From an uncultured Bacillota bacterium (GTDB lineage: Bacteria; Bacillota; Clostridia; Peptostreptococcales; Anaerovoracaceae): a stretch of 6,309 bases of DNA. The translations under genes were made by a program, and so were the position numbers. This document shows, one piece after another, positions 1 to 5,519 of the stretch. Every line of letters begins with the position of its first letter. The stretch's first letter is position 1. The DNA is taken from the NCBI GenBank assembly GCA_946408315.1, contig CAMJRV010000148.1, positions 1 through 6,309 on the forward strand, written 5' to 3'. Below the pieces are notes generated by a model. It made no database searches. It was not told where the DNA came from and saw only the letters and a program-made list of their open reading frames with translations.

Positions 1-49
1 TTCAAGTATTCCATTGCAGGTTATTACAAAGTTACCCATAAATACAAAC

Positions 50-55
50 TATAAT
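50..55 (+). promoter_or_regulatory. Possible -10 element upstream of spoIIE
   Basis: A perfect TATAAT lies here and would place a transcript start near position 62, just before the ribosome binding site. No good TTGACA-like -35 is seen at 17 bp. In B. subtilis the spoIIE promoter is a Spo0A-dependent sigma-A promoter with unusually wide spacing, so a poor -35 at standard distance would not be surprising. No clear Spo0A box (TGTCGAA) is seen in the 79 bases available. An alternative pair is TTGCAG (14-19) with CATAAA (37-42), spaced 17 bp. Confidence 0.35.
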
Positions 56-61
56 AAATCG

Positions 62-71
62 AAGGAGGGGG
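62..71 (+). promoter_or_regulatory. Ribosome binding site of spoIIE
   Basis: AAGGAGGGGG sits 8 bases before the ATG at 80 and 5 bases before the GTG at 77. Measured from the GGAGG core the gaps are 11 and 8. It fixes the start to one of these two adjacent codons and rules out the in-frame TTG at 14, which would place this purine-rich signal inside the coding region. Confidence 0.75.
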
Positions 72-79
72 TATTTGTG

Positions 80-1915
80 ATGGAATTACAATTAGAGAAT
101 GTGCGCAATACAATTTTCGGCAGGCTTTCAAGAGCATCGCGCGAATCGTCCAAGTTTGCGGCCTTCGATTTTGCAAGAATCGCCGCGATCGTGATCGGTT
201 CGGTCCTGCTTGGCAGAGCGGCCCTGTTCTACGCTATTTTTCCCTGCGGGATCGCGCTCATAACCGTATTGATGCATAAGGGGAGGGCGAATATCTACGC
301 TCTGCCGCTGATTCTTTTCGGTCTGTTCACAAATTATGGGACGGGCTATGACATCTGGGGAGACGCCATCGCGACGGCTGCCTGCGGCGTGCTCTTTTTC
401 CTGACGGCAAAAATCAGCATGGGAATTCCGGTAAAAGCTTTTTCCGCTGCAGGTATCATGGTCGTGACGAAGTCGGTGTATTATCTCGCGGCCCAGCTTG
501 TCTTCATCTTTGATATCTTTATGATGTTTGTCGAATCGATTCTGATTCTGGCTCTCGTATATATTTTTCACAGGTTTTACGGGCTCCTCGACAAGGGGAA
601 GAAGGGCAGCAGTACTCTGGCCGAGGGCATTATCGCCACTTCTGCAGTCTTTGTCTTAATGCTCGGTGGAATCGGGGTAGAGACCCTTGGGGTTTTCTCC
701 ATCATCAACCTCGGAGCCCTGTTCATGATCCTGGTGATCGGATATAAAATCGGTATTATGGAAGGCGGGATTTCCGGTATCGTCTCAGGCATGGCCGCCA
801 TGTTCCTGACATCGGGCTCTCCCGCCCTGATCGGAATTTTTGCTTGCGCCGGCATGACGGCCGGTTTCTTTAAAGGCTTGAACCGAATCGTCGCCGGCGT
901 TTGCTTTGCGGCGGTATGCATTTCTTTCGGGCTGGTGAAGGGATATCCCGAGCTCTATCTATCGGTCTATGATCCTCTTCTGGCCGCCGTGGTATTCGCG
1001 GCAATCCCCAGAAAGTGGATGAACAGGATTGAGCTGCTCCTTGCCCGGATAAGAAGAGACCATATTTATGAGGAACTGATGGCCAGGGACCGGATGCTGC
1101 TGACCCTCGGCGGCTATCTGGAAACCTTTGAGAAGCTGGCTACTCTTTACAGCGGGACGAAAAACAGGAGCAACATTATCGCGATGCAGTTCAAGGGCAT
1201 GTCGAAGGTCACAAAGACCATGATGGACGCTCTGTCCGCCTCCGAGACGGCAGTGATGCCCGCCAAGGAAAAATACAGCGTCAAGGTCGGGGTTTCCGGG
1301 TATGCCAAGGAGCGGAGCGTCTCCGGGGACAGCTACATCTGCGCCGATCTCAAAGAAGGGGAATATATGATCGCTCTGAGCGACGGAATGGGGAAAGGGG
1401 AAAGCGCGTCGAGAGAGAGCGCGCTGACGATCACGTCCCTTTACAATCTCATGAAGGCGGGCTTTGACGTGGAGCTGGCGCTGAAGACGATCAATTCGCT
1501 GCTTCTGTTCAAATCGACGGAAGAGATCTTCTCTACGGTGGATCTGGGACTTTTCAACAGGGTGACAGGCAAGATGAAATTTTTCAAGATCGGCGCTGCG
1601 GCCACCTTTATCAAACGGGGCGGCAAGGTAGAGACGATCAAGGTATCCGCCCTGCCCATGGGGATCGTGGACAGCATAAGGATCAATCATATCGAGATTC
1701 AGGCCCGAAAGGGTGACGAAATCATCATCGTCTCCGATGGAATCACCGAGGCCGACAGGAGCGACGGTCAAATGGAGTGGATCAGGGAGACGATTGAGAA
1801 TATCCGTTCCCGGGATCCTCAAACCATGTCGGACCTCATCATCAATAAAGCGGTGGAGCGGTACGGACTGAAGGAAAAGGATGATATGACCGTAATCACC
1901 GCGATCATTAATTGA
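80..1915 (+). CDS. spoIIE: Stage II sporulation protein E (membrane PP2C phosphatase), short form
   Basis: SpoIIE is the serine phosphatase of the asymmetric division septum. It dephosphorylates SpoIIAA and so releases sigma-F in the forespore; in B. subtilis it also binds FtsZ. This 611-aa product has a basic amphipathic N-terminus, then about ten to twelve hydrophobic segments (roughly residues 31-309). A charged linker follows (about 310-400), then a C-terminal PP2C/SpoIIE phosphatase domain (about 400-611). The metal-site motifs are present: SGDS (415-418), SDGMGKG (434-440), SDGI (552-555) and DDMT (601-604). Between them, KTINSLLLFKSTEEIFSTVD closely resembles the B. subtilis sequence. 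B. subtilis SpoIIE is 827 aa; the missing length lies mainly between membrane and phosphatase domains. I chose ATG 80; GTG 77 is equally possible. The gene is followed by a terminator and is probably monocistronic. Its place upstream of tilS and ftsH matches the conserved Firmicutes order. Confidence 0.95.
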   Translation: MELQLENVRNTIFGRLSRASRESSKFAAFDFARIAAIVIGSVLLGRAALFYAIFPCGIALITVLMHKGRANIYALPLILFGLFTNYGTGYDIWGDAIATAACGVLFFLTAKISMGIPVKAFSAAGIMVVTKSVYYLAAQLVFIFDIFMMFVESILILALVYIFHRFYGLLDKGKKGSSTLAEGIIATSAVFVLMLGGIGVETLGVFSIINLGALFMILVIGYKIGIMEGGISGIVSGMAAMFLTSGSPALIGIFACAGMTAGFFKGLNRIVAGVCFAAVCISFGLVKGYPELYLSVYDPLLAAVVFAAIPRKWMNRIELLLARIRRDHIYEELMARDRMLLTLGGYLETFEKLATLYSGTKNRSNIIAMQFKGMSKVTKTMMDALSASETAVMPAKEKYSVKVGVSGYAKERSVSGDSYICADLKEGEYMIALSDGMGKGESASRESALTITSLYNLMKAGFDVELALKTINSLLLFKSTEEIFSTVDLGLFNRVTGKMKFFKIGAAATFIKRGGKVETIKVSALPMGIVDSIRINHIEIQARKGDEIIIVSDGITEADRSDGQMEWIRETIENIRSRDPQTMSDLIINKAVERYGLKEKDDMTVITAIIN

Positions 1916-1943
1916 ATACTTTATTTATACTGCTCTCTGATAG

Positions 1944-1978
1944 AAAAAGCCGCGTCCGTACTCCGGAACGCGGCTTTT
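1944..1978. terminator. Bidirectional rho-independent terminator between spoIIE and the thioesterase gene
   Basis: Arms AAAAGCCGCGT (1945-1955) and ACGCGGCTTTT (1968-1978) are perfect inverted repeats. The loop can extend the stem by CCG/CGG with one bulged A. The hairpin is flanked by an A-run on its left and a T-run on its right, so it has a U-tract when read from either strand. It lies 29 bp after the spoIIE stop and about 40 bp after the stop of the oppositely oriented thioesterase gene, and so can serve both convergent units. Confidence 0.9.
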
Positions 1979-1980
1979 CC

Positions 1981-2020
1981 ATATGGACTGGAATGGACTG
2001 ATATGGACCAATATGGACTA
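1981..2020. repeat. Four tandem 10-bp repeats (ATATGGACTG type)
   Basis: Four head-to-tail 10-bp units: ATATGGACTG, GAATGGACTG, ATATGGACCA and ATATGGACTA. All contain the core ATGGAC. They fill the space between the terminator hairpin and the thioesterase gene, and the last unit supplies that gene's TAG stop codon (2018-2020, read on the minus strand). Function unknown. Confidence 0.85.
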
Positions 2021-2431
2021 AAGCGTGCTGTGAGCCCTGCGGTATGCGCTTTCCATCAGCATGCTCTGATCGACGATCACTCTCTCATATTTTCCGCGGC
2101 AGACCTGCCCGAAATCATCATGGCCGGAAAGATCGAGAAAGATTCTATCCCCGTCCACTTTTGTCACTGTGAGCACGATAGAAACCGTTCCGTCGATGAT
2201 GGTCGGCTTATCGTGAGACAATTCAATGTTTTTTCCGACGGTAATATAGCCTTCAGGCAACCTGGAATCGAGTAATTTGGTTGTCGCTTCAATAATAATT
2301 GCCATAATTGTGGGAGTGGAAATCAGATAGTCGAGAATTCCCCCGGAACCTGTGCCGGACAGGGAATTCATCACAGGGCCCTCATATTTGTAAATCATTG
2401 AGAGTCCTTCTGTTATTTTATGGTTTATCAT
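2018..2431 (-). CDS. FlK-like hot-dog-fold acyl-CoA thioesterase (putative)
   Basis: The 137-aa product resembles the small single-domain hot-dog thioesterases typified by fluoroacetyl-CoA thioesterase FlK (about 139 aa). FlK's catalytic and support residues are Thr42, Glu50, Gly69, His76 and Arg120. Here STPTIMAIIIEAT provides Thr39 or Thr41 and Glu48, TVGKNIELSH provides Gly66 and His73, and HDDFGQVCRGKYERVIV provides Arg117. The His-to-Arg spacing (44) equals that of FlK; the Thr-to-Glu spacing differs by one residue. No signal peptide is seen, so it is probably cytoplasmic. Start ATG 2431 is preceded by AAAGGAGG with 6-base spacing, and the oadB stop lies 24 bp upstream, so the two are very likely cotranscribed. 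The family suggests hydrolysis of an acyl-CoA, possibly one from the partner decarboxylase pathway. The substrate cannot be told from sequence; true fluoroacetyl-CoA activity is not implied. Confidence 0.75.
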   Translation of the reverse strand: MINHKITEGLSMIYKYEGPVMNSLSGTGSGGILDYLISTPTIMAIIIEATTKLLDSRLPEGYITVGKNIELSHDKPTIIDGTVSIVLTVTKVDGDRIFLDLSGHDDFGQVCRGKYERVIVDQSMLMESAYRRAHSTL

Positions 2432-2455
2432 TATATTCCTCCTTTAAGCTAAGCT

Positions 2456-3577
2456 TTACATTCCGAGCAGGGTCAGCATGATGCCCCCTGCGATGGCCGT
2501 GCCGAATACTCCGGCAAGATTCGGGCCCATTGCGTGCATGATAAGGAAAATATACGGGTTCTCTTCCAGAGCGACCTTGTGGGAGACTCTGGCTGCAATC
2601 GGAACGGATGCGATGCCCGCCGAGCCGATCAGCGGATTGATCTTTCCGCCGGAAAGCTTGTTCAGCAATTTTGCTCCGAGGATCCCGCCGGCGGTCCCCG
2701 TCATGAAAGCGACCAGCCCCAGAATGATGATTTCCAGGGTTTTCAATTTGAGGAAGGTATCGGCGCTCATCGTTGATCCGATGGAGAGTCCGAGTAAAAG
2801 GGTGATCACATTCATAAATTCACCGCTGGCTGTTTTTGCAAGGCGCTCAACCACTCCGGACTCCTTCAGCAGATTCCCCAGCATCAACATCGTAATCAGC
2901 GGGGCGATGGGCGGAAGCAGCAGATCGATGATCACGGTGATGATCAGGGAGAACATGATCTTTTCTCTCTTTGATACAAACCGCACTTGCTTCATCATGA
3001 TGTTTCTTTCTTCCTTTGTCGTCAGAAGTCTCATGATAGGCGGCTGAATCAGCGGCATAAGCGCCATGTAAGAATAGGCGGCTACGGAGACCTGCGCCAT
3101 CAAATGCGGCGCGAGATGCTGTGTGACGTAAATTGCCATCGGCCCGTCCGCTCCGCCGATGATCCCGATGGCGCCGGCTTCAAATATACTGAAGCCCAGC
3201 AGCTTTGCGCCGATCAGCGCAATGAAAATGCCGACATGGGCAAAAGCGCCGAGGACCAGCAGACTCGGATTTGCGATCATCGGTCCGAAATCGGTCATTG
3301 CGCCTACCCCCAGGAAGATGAGAGGGGGATAGATCATATGCTCGACGCCCAGGTAAAAGAAACTGAGCAAACCGCCGTTCAGCAGTAAATCCGTACCCGG
3401 GATATTTGCGACGATGCAGGCAAAGCCGATGGGCAGAAGCAAAAACGGTTCATAATGCTTATGGATTGCCAGATAAACCAGCAGCATGCCGACAAAAATT
3501 AAAAATACGTTTCCGGGTGTGAGCATGATTAGCCCGGTTGATTCCAGCATGGCTTGCAGAGCCTTGATCAATATCAT
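2456..3577 (-). CDS. Na+-translocating decarboxylase beta subunit (OadB/GcdB/MmdB family)
   Basis: This polytopic membrane protein is the carboxybiotin decarboxylase and Na+ channel subunit of oxaloacetate, glutaconyl-CoA or methylmalonyl-CoA decarboxylase pumps. At 373 aa it matches the shorter GcdB/MmdB type rather than Klebsiella OadB (about 433). Family hallmarks are visible: YLAIHKHYEPFLLLPIGF (35-52), GIIGGADGPMAIYVTQHLAP (138-157), VAAYSYMALMPLIQPPIM (165-182), NPLIGSAGIASVPIAARVS (314-332) and HAMGPNLAGVFG (348-359). With a constant offset of 59, the Klebsiella residues Asp203, Tyr229, Asn373, Gly377 and Arg389 map to Asp144, Tyr170, Asn314, Gly318 and Arg330. Ser382 maps to Ala323, followed by Ser324. 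The gene starts one base after the stop of the upstream small subunit, with a modest AAAGG ribosome site, which suggests translational coupling. No alpha subunit or biotin carrier is encoded in the window, so the substrate is undetermined. Confidence 0.93.
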   Translation of the reverse strand: MILIKALQAMLESTGLIMLTPGNVFLIFVGMLLVYLAIHKHYEPFLLLPIGFACIVANIPGTDLLLNGGLLSFFYLGVEHMIYPPLIFLGVGAMTDFGPMIANPSLLVLGAFAHVGIFIALIGAKLLGFSIFEAGAIGIIGGADGPMAIYVTQHLAPHLMAQVSVAAYSYMALMPLIQPPIMRLLTTKEERNIMMKQVRFVSKREKIMFSLIITVIIDLLLPPIAPLITMLMLGNLLKESGVVERLAKTASGEFMNVITLLLGLSIGSTMSADTFLKLKTLEIIILGLVAFMTGTAGGILGAKLLNKLSGGKINPLIGSAGIASVPIAARVSHKVALEENPYIFLIMHAMGPNLAGVFGTAIAGGIMLTLLGM

Positions 3578-3578
3578 G

Positions 3579-3737
3579 TCAGTTGCCTTTCTTTCTCAAT
3601 GTAAATTTTATTTTATTGACCAGAGGAAACAGTTTAAAAAGCTGTCCCATGGCATAAAGGAACACAATCAGTAATATCATATCGATCACCGATAGATAAA
3701 TTGCGCCCTGTACTGTGTCATTAATCATAGATTCCAT
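3579..3737 (-). CDS. Small OadG-related single-span membrane subunit
   Basis: A 52-aa ORF starts with ATG 3737 behind a strong AAAGGAGGG site and ends in TGA one base before the oadB start. The product has a short N-terminal segment, one hydrophobic span (about residues 12-30, containing VIDMILLIVFLYAMG) and a Lys/Arg-rich C-terminus (KIKFTLRKKGN). This topology, size and position directly upstream of a beta subunit fit the gamma/OadG-type or epsilon-type accessory subunits that stabilise Na+-pump decarboxylases and anchor them in the membrane. It lacks the long Ala/Pro-rich tail and zinc-binding C-terminus of classical Klebsiella OadG. The assignment rests on context and topology, not on clear sequence motifs. 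It is the first gene of the minus-strand cluster. Confidence 0.72.
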   Translation of the reverse strand: MESMINDTVQGAIYLSVIDMILLIVFLYAMGQLFKLFPLVNKIKFTLRKKGN

Positions 3738-3834
3738 AGATTCCCTCCTTTGTTTACCTTTGTTTTAAAATTTGATCGGGATTTATCAGTATTCTTCTCA
3801 ACGACATGATTTTAATCCCAAAAGAAACTCCATT

Positions 3835-3863
3835 ATTAAACAACAGATTTTTTATAAATTCAA
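3835..3863 (-). promoter_or_regulatory. Possible sigma-A promoter of the decarboxylase-subunit operon
   Basis: On the minus strand TTGAAT (3863-3858) and TTTAAT (3840-3835) are separated by exactly 17 bp, matching the -35 and -10 consensus at four and five of six positions. Transcription would start near 3828 and give a leader of about 90 nt before the small subunit. AT-rich DNA gives such matches easily, so this is tentative. Confidence 0.4.
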
Positions 3864-3904
3864 TAGTAGAAGGGCATGTATATTGTATTAAATCCGACGA
3901 AACA

Positions 3905-3922
3905 ATACGAAAAAAATCGTAT
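3905..3922. promoter_or_regulatory. Perfect inverted repeat upstream of tilS, possible operator
   Basis: ATACGA, six A residues, then TCGTAT form a perfect 6-bp dyad. It ends right where the -35 region of the tilS promoter should lie (about 3922-3927) and sits inside the divergent intergenic region. It lacks a following T-run, so it is not a terminator. A protein-binding site is possible; no known regulator motif is recognised. Confidence 0.35.
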
Positions 3923-3941
3923 CATCATAATGCGGGAAATG

Positions 3942-3950
3942 TGGTATAAT
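3942..3950 (+). promoter_or_regulatory. Extended -10 promoter element directly before tilS
   Basis: TGGTATAAT holds a perfect TATAAT at 3945-3950 with a TGn extension. No good -35 is seen 17 bp upstream, which is common for extended -10 promoters. Only six bases separate it from the tilS ATG at 3957, so the expected transcript start falls at or next to the start codon. Confidence 0.6.
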
Positions 3951-3956
3951 CACAGT

Positions 3957-5405
3957 ATGATTACGGAAAGAGTAAGAAATACAATTATCCATAACGGCTT
4001 GATTGAAAAAGGCGAGCACATCGTCGTCGGTCTCTCCGGAGGCCCCGACTCGGTGTGCCTTTTTCATATTCTGCACCGGCTTACGGACGAGCTCGGTATC
4101 GAACTCCACGCGGTTCATATCAATCATGGGCTGAGGCCGGGAGCGGCGGATGAGGACCAGCAATATGCCGAGACGCTCTGTGCGGCGTATCAGACGCCGT
4201 TTTACTCCTTTTCTTTTGATGTAAACCGGATCGCCAAAGAGCAGGGAATCTCCGGCGAGGACGCGGGCCGAAGGGTGCGTTACCAGTCCTTCTTTGAAGT
4301 CGCCGGGCGAATTTCATCCGAGACGGGCGCCTCCGTAAAAATCGCCGTTGCGCAGAACATGAACGATCAGGCGGAAACCATTCTGATGCGCCTCCTTCGA
4401 GGCACGGGGACCGACGGGCTCGGCGGTATCGAATACATGCGGACCGAAGGGGATAAAGGCGTCGTCATCCGTCCGCTGCTGGATGTGTCGAGGGAGGAGA
4501 TCGAATCGTACTGCATGGAGAATTGCCTGGACCCGAGGATCGACCTCACCAACCGGGAGCCCATCTATACGCGGAATAAGATCCGGCTGGAGCTTCTGCC
4601 TTATCTCCGGGAAAATTACAATGGAAATATCATCGCGGCGCTGAACCGCCTCTCTAAAATTGCCAGGGAGGACAAGGCTTACTTTGCGCAAAGGGTGGAG
4701 GAAATCGTCGCGGAACATGCCGATTTGAAGGGCGGGGAAAAAGCCTCCATTCCTCTGGAAACCCTCAGAAAAGAACAGCCTGCAATACGGCGCAGACTTA
4801 TTATGAGGCTTCTGGACGCCGTCGGGCTGTCGGCGGATATTACCGCAGTCCATCTGGGACAGGCGGACCGGCTGCTGAAGGAGGGAAAGACGTCGTCCGT
4901 CGCGGAATTTCCGCGGGGTTATGTCATGGTGATCTCCTATGAGACTGTTGAATTTTATCAAAAAAGCGACTTGGGCCGCTTCGATTTTGAGTATGAATTA
5001 AATATGGAGGGAATCACGGAAATTTCTGAATTAAATGCGGTGATCGGGGTAAAAATTCTAAGAAGACAAGATTGGGAAAAAATCGAGGATGAGAGAGAAA
5101 ATTTCCGGCGTTCCGGGGGGATGTGCCGGCTGAGCCTCGACAAGATATTGAGCGACGGACGGAATCCTGTCGTCAGGACGAGAAAGCAGGGAGATTATAT
5201 CGTACCTCTGGGTATGCAGGGGCGAAAAAAACTGCAGGATTTTTTTGTCGATCAAAAATATGCGAGAGAAGAAAGGGATCGGATTCCGATCCTTTGTCTG
5301 GGATCGGAGGTCGTCTGGGTAGCGGGAGGCAGAATTAGCGAAAATTACAAGGTGGACGATGGCACGGAGCGAATCATTGTACTTGAATATTCAGCAAAAA
5401 TGTGA
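3957..5405 (+). CDS. tilS: tRNA(Ile)-lysidine synthetase
   Basis: TilS is a cytoplasmic PP-loop ATPase that ligates lysine to C34 of tRNA-Ile(CAU), changing it to read AUA; it is normally essential. The 482-aa product has the PP-loop SGGPDS (27-32) and the HINHGLRPGA segment (54-63). It also has VAQNMNDQAETILMRLLRGTG (131-151; D137, E140) and TNREPIYTRNKIRLELLPYL (198-217). Its C-terminal TilS domain includes RTRKQGDYIVPLGMQGRKKL (407-426). Length is normal for full-length TilS. ATG 3957 gives the usual short N-terminus (MITERVRNTI); the in-frame ATG at 3876 would add 27 atypical residues and lie upstream of the promoter. No Shine-Dalgarno precedes any candidate start. The usual His before the NxNDQAET stretch is Gln133. 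It is followed by ftsH 114 bp downstream, without the hpt gene often found between them. Confidence 0.95.
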   Translation: MITERVRNTIIHNGLIEKGEHIVVGLSGGPDSVCLFHILHRLTDELGIELHAVHINHGLRPGAADEDQQYAETLCAAYQTPFYSFSFDVNRIAKEQGISGEDAGRRVRYQSFFEVAGRISSETGASVKIAVAQNMNDQAETILMRLLRGTGTDGLGGIEYMRTEGDKGVVIRPLLDVSREEIESYCMENCLDPRIDLTNREPIYTRNKIRLELLPYLRENYNGNIIAALNRLSKIAREDKAYFAQRVEEIVAEHADLKGGEKASIPLETLRKEQPAIRRRLIMRLLDAVGLSADITAVHLGQADRLLKEGKTSSVAEFPRGYVMVISYETVEFYQKSDLGRFDFEYELNMEGITEISELNAVIGVKILRRQDWEKIEDERENFRRSGGMCRLSLDKILSDGRNPVVRTRKQGDYIVPLGMQGRKKLQDFFVDQKYAREERDRIPILCLGSEVVWVAGGRISENYKVDDGTERIIVLEYSAKM

Positions 5406-5440
5406 TAAAATTATGAACTGTCATTGCGAAGTAAACTAGT

Positions 5441-5473
5441 TTCTGCAAAGAGGCGCTGTTGCGCCGGGCAGAA
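5441..5473 (+). other. Stem-loop in the tilS-ftsH spacer
   Basis: Outer arms TTCTGC (5441-5446) and GCAGAA (5468-5473) enclose a GC-rich inner stem GGCGC (5452-5456) / GCGCC (5461-5465) with a TGTT loop and an asymmetric internal loop. No T-run follows on either strand, so it is unlikely to terminate transcription. It could be an mRNA processing or stability element in a tilS-ftsH transcript, or chance. Confidence 0.4.
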
Positions 5474-5519
5474 TGTAAAAAAGTTTGAGACAAAGTCCGA
5501 GAAAGGGGAACAACAGACA

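Noticed and set aside
1..25. Possible 3' end of a tRNA (TTCAAGT resembles a T-loop)
   Set aside because: Too little sequence is available and no matching acceptor stem or CCA end can be shown.
14..79. Upstream in-frame TTG start that would lengthen SpoIIE by 22 residues
   Set aside because: The strong ribosome site at 62-71 and a possible -10 at 50-55 lie inside this stretch; the GTG/ATG at 77/80 fits better.
959..1822. 287-codon minus-strand ORF inside spoIIE
   Set aside because: It is antisense to a clearly identified conserved gene, and the product shows no recognisable domain and an odd His/Arg/Pro-rich composition.
1981..2020. CRISPR array
   Set aside because: The units are 10 bp and directly adjacent with no spacers.
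2478..3047. 189-codon plus-strand ORF opposite oadB
   Set aside because: Shadow of a well-supported membrane protein gene; no ribosome site or family resemblance.
2018..3737. Mobile element insertion carrying the decarboxylase genes
   Set aside because: No transposase, integrase, terminal inverted repeats or target duplication is visible at the edges, and base composition looks like the neighbours.
3876..3956. N-terminal extension of TilS from ATG 3876
   Set aside because: The extension has no resemblance to TilS, includes the dyad and the -10 element, and has no Shine-Dalgarno sequence.
4314..4961. 215-codon minus-strand ORF inside tilS
   Set aside because: Shadow of tilS; no recognisable protein features.
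5406..5519. Remnant of hpt
   Set aside because: The plus-strand frames hold no hypoxanthine phosphoribosyltransferase-like peptide in this short spacer.
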